Under the pieces are notes generated by a model, which saw only the letters and a list, made by a program, of their open reading frames with translations, made no database searches and had not been told where the DNA came from. Shown in pieces: positions 17,943-26,381 of a stretch of DNA of 64,000 nt; position 1 is the stretch's first letter, and the number at the start of each line of letters is the position of its first letter. The DNA lies in contig CAYZQO010000011.1 of NCBI GenBank assembly GCA_964480725.1, positions 41,172-105,171 on the forward strand. Reading direction: 5' to 3'. The position numbers and the translations under genes are program-made. Source of the DNA: JAFGBI01 sp964480725 (GTDB taxonomy: Bacteria > Myxococcota_A > Polyangia > Polyangiales > Polyangiaceae).

Positions 17943-17964
17943 CCGGGCCGGAGGTACGGCCCGG
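17943..17964. repeat. Perfect 8-bp inverted repeat upstream of the sigma-54-like promoter
   Basis: CCGGGCCG, a six-base spacer, then CGGCCCGG, centred about 24 bases before the -24 element. The left arm overlaps the second copy of a direct repeat GGGGCCGGGC (17921-17930 and 17939-17948). It could be an operator or activator site, or chance in GC-rich DNA. Confidence 0.35.
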
Positions 17965-17976
17965 GCGGCTCACGCC

Positions 17977-17992
17977 TGGCACGGGGATTGTA
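17977..17992 (+). promoter_or_regulatory. Sigma-54-like -24/-12 promoter
   Basis: TGGCACG, four bases, then TTGTA. This matches the sigma-54 consensus TGGCACG-N4-TTGCW with a single difference at the -12 dinucleotide (GT for GC) and exact spacing. Transcription would begin near 18003, leaving a leader of about 38 bases that contains GGAG before the ATG at 18041. A sigma-54 activator gene lies 36 bases beyond the end of the controlled gene, in convergent orientation. Confidence 0.55.
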
Positions 17993-18040
17993 TCTGCCTG
18001 GGACGTTCACTTGACCCGAACGAAACGGAGCAACCTAGAG

Positions 18041-18379
18041 ATGTCGAACGTCGAGCGCCCCCAGGTGACCATCGTGGCCCAGGACCCCATCGTGTTGCAG
18101 CGCGTGAAGGCGCTCGTGGAAGCGGCAGGCATCCAGGCGACGGTCGTCGAGGCGACCACGGCGGGCCCGTTCGAGAACGGCACCGTCGTCCCGCTCGCCG
18201 ACCTCGAGCAACAGGCGATCGAGCATGCGCTGCGCACCACCGGCGGGCGCGTCGCCAAGGCGGCCCGCCTGCTCGGGATCGGCCGCGCGACCCTGTACCG
18301 ACGCCTCGCGGCGCGCTCGGTGACCGCGGCCGCCGCGCCGAGCGCGGCCCCCGAGCCCCACGCGAGCTCCTTTCACTGA
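18041..18379 (+). CDS. Small Fis-type helix-turn-helix protein
   Basis: A 112-residue protein. Residues about 50-95 form a Fis/HTH_8 domain (DLEQQAIEHALRTTGG, VAKAARLLGIGRATLYRRL), like the DNA-binding tail of NtrC-family activators but free-standing. The first 50 residues are a short alpha/beta segment of unknown role, and the last 20 are an Ala/Pro/Ser tail. The ATG at 18041 has GGAG 10 bases upstream; the longer open frame to the left lacks a start signal and crosses the promoter. Transcription is probably sigma-54 dependent, and the convergent neighbour encodes a sigma-54 activator. Confidence 0.8.
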   Translation: MSNVERPQVTIVAQDPIVLQRVKALVEAAGIQATVVEATTAGPFENGTVVPLADLEQQAIEHALRTTGGRVAKAARLLGIGRATLYRRLAARSVTAAAAPSAAPEPHASSFH

Positions 18380-18414
18380 GCGGTCGCGCCGAGGCCCCGG
18401 CGCGCCTCCCAAGG

Positions 18415-19839
18415 TCAAACCTTGACCTGCGCGGCCGCTAGACCGTACCGCTTCAACAGCCGCCGGAAATTTGAGCGATCGACGCCAGCGATGCGCGCGG
18501 CCTCCGCCGTGTTCCCTTCCGCGCGGCGGAGGACCTGATCCAGGTACTGACGCTCAAACTGGGCGCGTGCCTCGCCGAGCGGGCGGCTCGGCGCCCCCCC
18601 GAGCGCGCTGCCGGTCACTGGGAGCGACGCGCGCATCTCCGCCGGCAACAGGTCTTGGGTGATGGTGTCGCCGTGCGCGAGCACCACGGCCCGCTCGATG
18701 GCGTTCTCGAGCTCCCGGATGTTGCCCGGCCAAGAGTACCCGAGGAGCCGCTCCAGCGCGTCGGGCGTGATCTTGCCGACCGCGCGCTCGAACCGCATCG
18801 CGGCCTTCTTGATGAAATGGTGGACAAGCGCGGGGATGTCCTGCTGGCGCTCGCGGAGCGGCGGCAACCTCAAGGAGACGACGTGGAGACGGTAGTAGAG
18901 GTCCTGCCGAAATGAACCCTGCTGCACCGCCGTGGCCAGGTCGCGGTGCGTAGCGGCGATGATACGGACATCGACCCGACGCGACTCGTTGGAGCCAAGC
19001 GGGCGGATCTCGCCCTCCTGCAGGACGCGCAGGAGACGCACCTGCGTCGCGGGCGCCAGATCCGCGACCTCGTCGAGGAGCAACGTACCGCCCGAGGCCT
19101 CCTCGAACAGACCGCGGCGGTTGGCGACGGCGCCGGTGAAGGCGCCGCGGACGTGCCCGAACAGCTCGCTCTCCAGGATGGACTCGGCCAACGCCGCGCA
19201 GTTGATGGCGATGAACGGACGAGTCGCGCGGGAGCTTCGCGCGTGGATGGCGCGCGCCACCAGCTCCTTCCCCGTGCCGCTCTCGCCGACCACGAGGACG
19301 GTCACGTCCGTCGGGGCCACGCTCTCCACCATGGTGAACACGTCCGCCAGCGCCTTGGAGGTGCCGACGACCCCCTCGAACTGGGCGGTCCGCTCGAGCT
19401 GGCGCTCGAGGAACTGGTTGCGGTCGACGAGCCGCTTGTGAGCGACGGCGCGTTCGACGGCGGCCACCACGGTCTCCAGCGGGTCGAAGGGCTTGACGAG
19501 GTAGTCGAAGGCTCGCAGGCGCATCGCCTCCACCGCGGAGCCGATGGTTCCGCGCCCGGTCATCACGATGAAGGCGATGTTCGGCCACTCATCCTGGATC
19601 GCTCGGAGCAGATCGAGCCCGCCGATGTCCGGCATGTGCAGGTCCGCGAGCACCACGTCGACCTCGCCGCTCACGGCGCGGAGCGCCTCGAGGAGGGCCG
19701 GCGACGTGTCGAAGCCATTCACCTCGAAACCCGCGCGCTCGAGCTTCCGGGTGACGACCGCAAGCACGTCGGGCTCGTCATCCACGACGAGGACCCGCCC
19801 ACGGGTCCGAATGACCGCCTCTTCGCCCGCCCTCTCCAT
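18415..19839 (-). CDS. NtrC-family sigma-54-dependent response regulator
   Basis: A 474-residue transcription activator. It has a receiver domain (about 14-125, phosphorylatable Asp66 in LADLHMP) and a sigma-54 AAA+ domain (about 150-380). The AAA+ domain has Walker A GESGTGKE, GAFTGA for sigma-54 contact, LLLDEVADL and the R-finger region. A C-terminal Fis helix-turn-helix (GNTAEAARIAGVDRSNFRRLL) ends the protein. The ATG at 19839 is just before the receiver; the ORF continues upstream as Arg/Pro-rich noise. No histidine kinase is adjacent, so its partner is an orphan elsewhere. It is the obvious candidate to act at the sigma-54-like promoter across the convergent junction. Confidence 0.95.
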   Translation of the reverse strand: MERAGEEAVIRTRGRVLVVDDEPDVLAVVTRKLERAGFEVNGFDTSPALLEALRAVSGEVDVVLADLHMPDIGGLDLLRAIQDEWPNIAFIVMTGRGTIGSAVEAMRLRAFDYLVKPFDPLETVVAAVERAVAHKRLVDRNQFLERQLERTAQFEGVVGTSKALADVFTMVESVAPTDVTVLVVGESGTGKELVARAIHARSSRATRPFIAINCAALAESILESELFGHVRGAFTGAVANRRGLFEEASGGTLLLDEVADLAPATQVRLLRVLQEGEIRPLGSNESRRVDVRIIAATHRDLATAVQQGSFRQDLYYRLHVVSLRLPPLRERQQDIPALVHHFIKKAAMRFERAVGKITPDALERLLGYSWPGNIRELENAIERAVVLAHGDTITQDLLPAEMRASLPVTGSALGGAPSRPLGEARAQFERQYLDQVLRRAEGNTAEAARIAGVDRSNFRRLLKRYGLAAAQVKV

Positions 19840-20026
19840 CGCTACCCGACGAGCGTCCCCCCTCCGACCCGCTCCCGTCAACGGGAGGTCGTTGCGACCC
19901 CACGTCCGAAGCGAGCGACTGCGCTGCGGCGAGCAAGCCTGGCCATGGGGCCGATCTCTCACTCCAGCGCACTGCGGCCGCCGGGCCGCACCAGGCGATG
20001 CCGTCACGGAGCGCGGCGCCGCGCGA

Positions 20027-21028
20027 TCAACCCGCGGCGAGACCGTCGGCGCGGGCACGCTCGCGCAGGACGCTGCGCGTGTGGTGCAGCCCCAGCAGCC
20101 CCGCGACGGTCGTGTAGGCGAGAATGACCGCCCGCTCGAGACTGGCAGCCGCTACGCCGATGAGAGACGAGCCGCCGATCACCCCGGCGATCCCGCCCAG
20201 TAGGAGCTCGCGCAAGCCGAGGTTGCTCGGTACCAGGTTCACGATCGAGGCCAGCAGGGCCGTGGAGCCGATGAGCATGACCGAGAGCAGGGACAGATCC
20301 ACTCCGAGCTCCCCGAAACAGAGCCATAGCCGCAGTGAGTTGAGCCCGAGCTTGACCAAGGACGATAGCGCGAGGAGCACAAGGCCGACGCCCCTCCCCC
20401 GGATCATCGCGACGCGCTCTACGAGCCGCCGCGCGAGGCGCCAGGGGAGCAGGTCTCCCCGCGGGAGCCAGGCTGCGGGCGCCAGGATCGCCGCGGTCAC
20501 GCCCAGGAGCAGCACCCCGCACAGCGCGGCGAACGGCGCCACCGCGCTGTTCGTCGGGAGCAGCCACAGGCAGGCGACCAGCCCGCACGCCGACGCGACC
20601 CCGACATTCATGACCGCGGCGAACGAGAGCGCCGCCAAGTAGGAGCCATAGGAGAGCCCATAGCGCTGCCGCAAGGCGACCGCGCGAGCCACGGAGCCAG
20701 CGCTGAACGGGAGGTAGTTCAGGAGCAGCGCGGCGCCCGTCATCATGAAATTGTCGAAGAGCCGCTCCTTCGCCCCAAGCTGGCGATACATGTAGTTGAG
20801 CTCGATGGACCGCTGCAGGTGCGATGCATGCACGAGCAGGACGAGGAGCGCGAGGGTGCCCCAATCGAGCTCGAGCGCGCGCCAGAGCTCAGTGCGCCGT
20901 AGCCAGAGCAGGCGGGTGAGGTAGCCCACGAAGACCGCCCCGAGCAGGGCCGCGACGGTGCTGCGCAGCACGGACGGCGTGCGGGGGCTCGCCTCTCCGT
21001 TGCTCCCCCTGGGCTGGACCTCGACCAT
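20027..21028 (-). CDS. YbhN/lysylphosphatidylglycerol synthase-like integral membrane protein
   Basis: A 333-residue polytopic inner-membrane protein with about eight transmembrane helices, of the UPF0104/LPG-synthetase transmembrane family. It has the characteristic segment LLNYLPFSAGSVARAVALRQRYG and the later NLVPSNLGLRELLLGG. The lysyl-transferase domain of MprF is absent. Such proteins often sit in envelope polysaccharide or glycolipid loci and are thought to move or modify lipid-linked material. The ATG at 21028 begins MVEVQP; the upstream extension is noise. It is divergent from the pyruvyl transferase gene 242 bases away. Confidence 0.85.
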   Translation of the reverse strand: MVEVQPRGSNGEASPRTPSVLRSTVAALLGAVFVGYLTRLLWLRRTELWRALELDWGTLALLVLLVHASHLQRSIELNYMYRQLGAKERLFDNFMMTGAALLLNYLPFSAGSVARAVALRQRYGLSYGSYLAALSFAAVMNVGVASACGLVACLWLLPTNSAVAPFAALCGVLLLGVTAAILAPAAWLPRGDLLPWRLARRLVERVAMIRGRGVGLVLLALSSLVKLGLNSLRLWLCFGELGVDLSLLSVMLIGSTALLASIVNLVPSNLGLRELLLGGIAGVIGGSSLIGVAAASLERAVILAYTTVAGLLGLHHTRSVLRERARADGLAAG

Positions 21029-21270
21029 GAACCTCGGGGCGAACGTGGCAGATTTTCCGCGAACAGGCGAGCCGGACCGGGCCCGCCGGTCCGGGGGACG
21101 GCGCCCCGCGATGGCTCCGGGCCGGTCCCACGCCTTGGGGCCTCGCGCGGTGCCGTTCGCGGCTTCACAGGCGCAGCGCGAGGCAGTATCAGGTCGGCGA
21201 GGGTCAGCGGGACGGCCCTTGGGCCCCGTCACCCCCGCCGACCCACCGTCCCGTCGCCGCCTCCGCCCGC

Positions 21271-22332
21271 ATGAAGCTCCTGGTCATTCACACCTGGCTC
21301 CGCGGTAACCTGGGCGACGTGCTGCAGTGCTCGGTCCTCCTGCGGTCGCTGCGAGAGCTCGGGCCGACTGCGCTCGACCTGGCTGGCTACCCGGCGACCC
21401 CGGGCGAGGGCGCGCGTGAGCTGGTCGCCCTCGCCGACCGGCACCTTCCGGAGCCCTTCGCCTGGCACTGGCGCTTCGCCCCGGCAGCCGCCCGAGCGAT
21501 GGCCCTGGAGCCCCACTGGCGCCGCCAGCGGGCGGCGCTCTTCTCCCGGTACGACGCGATCGTCAGCGCCCCGGGCCCCTTCCTCGCCGAGTACGACGCG
21601 CGCTCGCCCAGCGCGCTGGCCGATCTCGACGTGGCTGCGGACCTCGGGATCCCGCTGCTGCTCGCCAGCCATTCGATCGGACCGCTCCCCGCGGACTCGC
21701 TGCGGCGAGTCGGGCGCGCGACGCTCTGCGTGGCCCGCGAGGACCGGACCTTCGAGTACCTCCGAACGCACGGGCTGCGCGCGGAGCGGTCGGCCGATCT
21801 CGCCTTTCTCTTCCCCTACCAGTCGACGCTCGCCGAGTCTCGGGTCGCGCCGTGGGTCCACGGGCGGTATCGGCTCCTGTTCCTGCGGGCGCGCAACCTC
21901 CCGGTCGGCAGCGTCCGGTGGTGCGCGGACGGGCTGCGTTGCGGGTCGCGGGTGATCGGGCTCGATCCCGGCGAGCAGGTCGTCGTCGCCACCAGCGACA
22001 CCCCGCGGGACGGCCGCTTCGTCGCCCGGCTGTCGCGGTCGCTCGGCGTGCGCGCGGTCGAGTGCCGCTCGGTCGCCGAGCTCGTGGCCCTCATCGCCGG
22101 GTCCACCGGGGTCGTCTCCGACCGCTACCACCCCGCCATCTGCGCCGCGGTCCTGGGCAAGCCCGCCGAGCTCCTGTCCAACCACGAGCCACACAAGATG
22201 CTCGGCCTGCAGGGGCTGCTCCGCGAGCACGGTCTCGACGCGCTCCGCGACCTCGCCCGGGCTGGCCTCGGGGCCGTTCACGCCGCGCTGCCCGGGTCCC
22301 CGCGCGCGGAGCCGAGGCCCACGCTAGCATGA
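21271..22332 (+). CDS. Polysaccharide pyruvyl transferase family protein
   Basis: A 353-residue protein of the CsaB/WcaK-like family, which transfers pyruvate from PEP to sugars of surface polysaccharide as a ketal. The N-terminus is VIHTWLRGNLGDVLQ (family pattern of Asn-x-Gly-Asp). The middle has APGPFLAEYD and a SHSIGPL segment, and the C-terminus has the conserved VSDRYHPAICAAVLGKP. The stop overlaps a possible ATG of the next gene (ATGA at 22329), which places it in an operon with the glycosyltransferase and epimerase. Confidence 0.88.
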   Translation: MKLLVIHTWLRGNLGDVLQCSVLLRSLRELGPTALDLAGYPATPGEGARELVALADRHLPEPFAWHWRFAPAAARAMALEPHWRRQRAALFSRYDAIVSAPGPFLAEYDARSPSALADLDVAADLGIPLLLASHSIGPLPADSLRRVGRATLCVAREDRTFEYLRTHGLRAERSADLAFLFPYQSTLAESRVAPWVHGRYRLLFLRARNLPVGSVRWCADGLRCGSRVIGLDPGEQVVVATSDTPRDGRFVARLSRSLGVRAVECRSVAELVALIAGSTGVVSDRYHPAICAAVLGKPAELLSNHEPHKMLGLQGLLREHGLDALRDLARAGLGAVHAALPGSPRAEPRPTLA

Positions 22333-22352
22333 CCGCCGGGGAGGAACCGGAC

Positions 22353-23522
22353 ATGAGCTCACCCAAACCGATCCGCGTCCTGTCACTGATCCCGACCTTC
22401 TGGCCCCGCCAGGGCGGCGCGCAGATGGTGCTCGCTTCCATCGCGCGCTCCCTCGGCCCGCGCATCGACAACACGGTGCTGACGCGAGGCTACGCCGGTT
22501 GCCCGACGCGACAGCGCTACGACCATTTCGAGGTCCGCCGTTACCGGAACCCGGCGCCGGAGCGCTGGAAGGACTACGCCACCGGGTCGCACCACGTCTC
22601 TTTCCCGGCCAAGGCCTGCGTCGGAGCGTTCGACGTCGCCGGGTGCGCGGCCGAGCTCGGGCGCCTGGCGCGCGACGCCGACCTCGTGCACCTCCACTTC
22701 CCGCTCCCGCTCGGCCTCGCCGTCCTCGCCCTCCCCCGGCGGCGATGGCCGCTGGTCGTCACGGTGCACGGCAACGGCGACATCTACGAGCTGCCCCCCG
22801 CCGTCGCGCCGTTGACACGGGCCGTGCTCCGGCAGGCCGACGCGATCGTGAGCGTGAGCGCGGATCTCGCAACCCACCTCACCGAGCGGCTGCGCGTCGG
22901 CCCCGTGACGGCGATCCCGAACGGCGTCGACACGGATCTGCTGCGGCCCGAACCGCACCCGCCCTCCGACGTCGTGCGCCTGGTGTCGATCTCCCGCGTG
23001 GTGCCGCGCAAGAACATCGACGTCCTCGTCACCGCGGTGCAGAGGCTCGCGCGGGAGGGCGAACGCCGCCTGGAGCTGCTGGTCGCGGGCACCGGCCCGA
23101 GCGAGGGGGACATCGCGCGACTCTGCGAGGGGAGCCCCGCCACCCGTTTTCTTGGGTTCGTGGACGAGGCGCGCAAGCGCGAGCTATTGGCCGAGGCCGA
23201 TCTCTTCGTCCAGCTCTCCGTCCGCGAGGGGCTCTCCATCGCCACGCTGGAGGCGCTCGCGTCGGGCGTGCCGTGCATCGTCTCCGATCTACCGGGGGTC
23301 CGCGAGCCCATCACCCCCGGCGAGACGGGCCTCTTGGTCCCCGATCCGGAGAGCGTGGACAGCGTCATCGGCGTCCTGCGAGATCTGCTCGCGCGGCGGG
23401 AGTCGCTCGACGAGATGCGGCGCGCGGCGCGCCGGGCCGCGGAGGAGCGCTTCTCGGTCGAGGTGATGGCCGAGGCGTACTATCGGGTCTATCGTGAGGT
23501 CCTCGATCGGAGGTCAGCTTGA
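22353..23522 (+). CDS. GT4 family glycosyltransferase
   Basis: A 389-residue GT-B fold retaining glycosyltransferase. The N-terminal Rossmann half has PTFWPRQGGAQMV; the C-terminal half has RVVPRKNIDVLV, LFVQLSVREGLSIATLEALA and VPCIVSDLPGVREPI, the donor-binding E-x7-E region. The ATG at 22353 has GGGGAGG eight bases upstream. An ATG at 22329, overlapping the previous stop, would add eight residues and cannot be excluded. It is probably a step in assembly of the same exopolysaccharide or O-antigen as its neighbours. Confidence 0.92.
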   Translation: MSSPKPIRVLSLIPTFWPRQGGAQMVLASIARSLGPRIDNTVLTRGYAGCPTRQRYDHFEVRRYRNPAPERWKDYATGSHHVSFPAKACVGAFDVAGCAAELGRLARDADLVHLHFPLPLGLAVLALPRRRWPLVVTVHGNGDIYELPPAVAPLTRAVLRQADAIVSVSADLATHLTERLRVGPVTAIPNGVDTDLLRPEPHPPSDVVRLVSISRVVPRKNIDVLVTAVQRLAREGERRLELLVAGTGPSEGDIARLCEGSPATRFLGFVDEARKRELLAEADLFVQLSVREGLSIATLEALASGVPCIVSDLPGVREPITPGETGLLVPDPESVDSVIGVLRDLLARRESLDEMRRAARRAAEERFSVEVMAEAYYRVYREVLDRRSA

Positions 23523-24457
23523 GGTTCTTGGTCACCGGCGGTGCAGGGTTCATCGGGTCAGCGCTCGTCCGCGAGCTCGTCGCGCAGACGCACGAGGTCG
23601 TCATCTACGACGACTTCTCGCGAGGGCGCCGCGATTTCGTGCCCGCGGACGCCCGGATCTCCTTCGTCGAGGGTGACATTCGGGACCGCGCGGCGGTGGA
23701 GCGAGCCGTCACCGAGCACGGGCCCGAACGGGTGGTCCACCTTGCCGCCCTGCACTTCATTCCCGACTGCAACGCGCGGCCCCGCGACACGCTGGAGATC
23801 AACGTCGGCGGCACCCAGAACGTCCTGGACGCCTGCGCGCGGCAGCGCGTGCCGAGCGTCCTCTACGCGTCGAGCGCCGCCGTCTACGCGCCGAACGACA
23901 CCGCTTGCCGGGAGTCCGACTCGGCGGTCGGCCCCACCGACGTCTACGGCGAGTCCAAGCTCCGGGGCGAAGAGCTCGCGCGGCGGTATCACGCCGACAC
24001 CGGGCTCGACGTCAGCATGATGCGGATCTTCAACGCCATCGGCCCCCGGGAGACCAACCCCCACGTCCTGCCCCACGTGCTCGAATCGCTGCAGTCGTCA
24101 GACACCATCTCTCTCGGCAACACCGAGGCCAGGCGCGACTACATCGACACGCGCGATCTCGCGCGGGCGATCGTCGTGATCGCCGCGCAGGCGCGGGGCC
24201 TGTCGACGTACAACATCGGAACCGGCCACGCCCACTCCGTCGCCGACATCCTCGACCTGCTGCGCCGCAAGCTCGGCCGGCCCCTGACCGTCGCCGTGGA
24301 CCCCGCCCGACTCCGTCCGAGCGACAACCCGCTCTTGCTTGCGGACGTGACGAAGATCCGCGCCGAGCTCGGCTGGGCGCCCAGCGTCACCCTCGAAGGC
24401 GCGATCGACGAGCTCATCCGCTACTACGGGCTCCGCGTCGGGCCCGCCGAGGTCTGA
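23519..24457 (+). CDS. NAD-dependent sugar epimerase/dehydratase (GalE-like)
   Basis: A 312-residue extended short-chain dehydrogenase. The N-terminal NAD motif is TGGAGFIGS, the catalytic strand is YASSAAVYAP and the active-site Tyr-x3-Lys is YGESK. The closest functional guess is a UDP-glucose/UDP-GlcNAc 4-epimerase that supplies nucleotide sugar to the adjacent glycosyltransferase. The start is TTG at 23519, overlapping the previous stop (TTGA), with GGAGG five bases upstream. Confidence 0.9.
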   Translation: MRFLVTGGAGFIGSALVRELVAQTHEVVIYDDFSRGRRDFVPADARISFVEGDIRDRAAVERAVTEHGPERVVHLAALHFIPDCNARPRDTLEINVGGTQNVLDACARQRVPSVLYASSAAVYAPNDTACRESDSAVGPTDVYGESKLRGEELARRYHADTGLDVSMMRIFNAIGPRETNPHVLPHVLESLQSSDTISLGNTEARRDYIDTRDLARAIVVIAAQARGLSTYNIGTGHAHSVADILDLLRRKLGRPLTVAVDPARLRPSDNPLLLADVTKIRAELGWAPSVTLEGAIDELIRYYGLRVGPAEV

Positions 24458-24488
24458 GCCGGGGGCCGCGGCTCCCAGCGCGACCCGC

Positions 24489-26159
24489 TCAGCGGCGCAG
24501 GGTGTGGAGGGTGTAGCCCCGCGCGAGTTCGCGGGGCGTCGCGCGCCAGCGGAGGAACTCGATCACCTCCGGCGGGGTCTTGCCGTGCGTGAGGACGTGA
24601 GTAGCGCGGTGCCGCTCGAGGATCTGCTCACGCTCCGCGTTCGAGGTCGCCGGATCGAGAAAACGCTCTACGAACGCGCTGCGCACGCGCTGGTCGGGGA
24701 CGAGCGGGTTCGGGTGCTGGAGCGCCACCACCTTGACGCCGCACGCGGGCAACGACCAGGACGTGAGCGCGTCGGACATGACAACCGCGCCGGGCCCGGC
24801 GGCGTCGCCCACGGCGCGGCAGCGTTGGATGACGCTCCGTCGAGTGCCGCGCCACGAGTGCGTGATGTCGTCGGCCCGGTCCACGTTCACCACCACCATG
24901 GCGGAGAGCGCAGCCGCCACGCCGAGAATTGACAGGTGACGAACCCAGGGCGGGCCCCGGAGGCGCCACCACCCCTCGTGGTAACCGGGCGTCGCCTTCA
25001 GGAGCATCCACACGAGCCCCATCTGCAAGAACGGGATGGCGAGGAGGATGAACCGATGCCCGAGCGGCACCTCCACCGTCGCGTTGACCACGAAGGGAAG
25101 GAGCATCACCGCCGCGCTCAGGAGCAGGAAGCGGTGCCGCCCCGTGAAGACGACGGCGGCCAGGGCGTAGGCCCCGACGGCGGCGAAGCCGACGGTCCTC
25201 GCCAGCGGGACCAGGCGGTAGAACAGGTGTGGCTTCTTCCCCTCGTCGTCCTCCGGGACTTCGTCGCTCCCGCCCGTCACCCAGCTCAGGTCGACGTCGT
25301 CGCCACCGCGAAGGGTTTCCCAGGTCGAGAAGAGGGGCCACAGCTCGATGACGAGACACGCCACTCCGACCACCCCCAGGACGACCCATCGGCGGCGCCG
25401 CTCGACACCCGGCTCCAGGAGCGACAGCGCCCCCACCCCCGTCACCGTCATGGTCGCCGTGAGCGGGTGGGTCAGGGCGACGTTGGTGACGCAGAGCCCG
25501 AGCAGCGCCAGCCACCCGCGCGACGCCGGCCCCCGCAGCACCCGAACCGCGATCGCGAAGGCGACGAAGCTGAAGGCGATCGCCGCGGTCGAAGGGTAAC
25601 CGGCGACCTCGAACAGGATCGAGAGCTGGTAGACATTCGAGTAGTGAAACCCGTCGTACCAGCTCCCGAGCGCGACGATGAGACCGTAGAGCGGCGCGCG
25701 AGGATCGCGGAAGTAGAGGCGGTAGAAGGCGTACACACCCGCGATCAGGACGGCGAGGTGCAGGACGCCACCGAGGGCCAGCGCTTGGATGGCGCTCCAG
25801 CCGAGGACCCGCGCCACCAGGGCCAGCAGGACGAACTCGGGGATGAAGCGCGGGGACGGGTCGGCTGTGTCGAGGTGCGGGTTCTGCGGGGAGAAGGGGG
25901 CATCCATCAGCGCGCGCAGCGCGGCGGCGTGCTCCCAGAAGTCGGAGCGCGTGCTCGCCTGGGCGAGCGGCGCCACGAAGAGACTACGCCCCACCCAGCC
26001 GAGGACCCCCGCCGTTAGCAGCAGGAACACCACCGTGGGCCACTCCACGCGCAGCCACGTGATCAACGCCTCTGGCAGGCGGATCCCGCCACGCCGTCCC
26101 CCCTCCGTTCCCCCCGGCACGCCCTGGGGAAGCGCTCGCTGCGCGCTCGGTTCCGCCAT
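24489..26159 (-). CDS. Multi-spanning membrane protein, possibly a GT-C glycosyltransferase
   Basis: A 556-residue protein with about 11 transmembrane helices and a C-terminal soluble domain of about 130 residues (from about 425). After the first helix comes an outer loop containing STRSDFWEHAAALRALMDAPF. This resembles the loop of GT-C enzymes that carries acidic catalytic residues, although the fold call is tentative. The soluble end contains PNPLVPDQRVRSAFVERFLDP and THVLTHGK, a pattern seen in arabinofuranosyl/mannosyl transferase-like proteins. The position next to the sugar epimerase and glycosyltransferase supports a role in envelope glycan assembly; the polarity is opposite, so it is not in that operon. 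Confidence 0.65.
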   Translation of the reverse strand: MAEPSAQRALPQGVPGGTEGGRRGGIRLPEALITWLRVEWPTVVFLLLTAGVLGWVGRSLFVAPLAQASTRSDFWEHAAALRALMDAPFSPQNPHLDTADPSPRFIPEFVLLALVARVLGWSAIQALALGGVLHLAVLIAGVYAFYRLYFRDPRAPLYGLIVALGSWYDGFHYSNVYQLSILFEVAGYPSTAAIAFSFVAFAIAVRVLRGPASRGWLALLGLCVTNVALTHPLTATMTVTGVGALSLLEPGVERRRRWVVLGVVGVACLVIELWPLFSTWETLRGGDDVDLSWVTGGSDEVPEDDEGKKPHLFYRLVPLARTVGFAAVGAYALAAVVFTGRHRFLLLSAAVMLLPFVVNATVEVPLGHRFILLAIPFLQMGLVWMLLKATPGYHEGWWRLRGPPWVRHLSILGVAAALSAMVVVNVDRADDITHSWRGTRRSVIQRCRAVGDAAGPGAVVMSDALTSWSLPACGVKVVALQHPNPLVPDQRVRSAFVERFLDPATSNAEREQILERHRATHVLTHGKTPPEVIEFLRWRATPRELARGYTLHTLRR

Positions 26160-26288
26160 CTCGCACGATGGTTACCAGTCGCCGGGCGGGGGGTCGAGAG
26201 GGGCGCGACGCGATCTCCCGGGCGCCGGGCAGCGATCCGGGGGCCGGACGCCCTCGATCTCGAGTCAGCGAGGGCCGGACACACCAGA

Positions 26289-26313
26289 GCGCCCGCGATC
26301 AGGACGCGGGCGC
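26289..26313 (-). terminator. GC hairpin after tpiA, possible terminator
   Basis: GCGCCCGCG (26289-26297) and CGCGGGCGC (26305-26313) form a perfect 9-bp stem with a 7-base loop, 69 bases beyond the tpiA stop. No T tract follows, so it would be a GC-only terminator or mRNA-stabilising hairpin. A smaller GGCCGC/GCGGCC hairpin (26324-26339) lies beside it. Confidence 0.3.
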
Positions 26314-26381
26314 CCCGCCGAGAGGCCGCGGGAGCGGCCCCGCCCCGCCGCGCCGGTGAACGGCCGCGCGGAGCGGCTAGC

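Larger units (their letters stand above)
17577..18040. other. Divergent intergenic region with sigma-54-like promoter
   Basis: 464 bases between the membrane protein gene (minus) and the small Fis-like gene (plus). The right end holds a repeat/palindrome block (17921-17964), a -24/-12 promoter match (17977-17992) and a GGAG ribosome-binding site (18027-18030). Nothing recognisable is in the left 300 bases beyond probable promoter DNA for the minus-strand gene. Confidence 0.5.

Noticed and set aside
18412..18428. Inverted repeat AGGTCAA/TTGACCT at the convergent junction of the Fis-like and activator genes
   Set aside because: It overlaps the stop codon of the activator gene, has only a three-base loop and no T tract, so it is weak as an operator or terminator.
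19840..20058. N-terminal extension of the sigma-54 activator
   Set aside because: The frame is open but Arg/Pro-rich and overlaps the end of the YbhN-like gene; the receiver domain begins right after the ATG at 19839.
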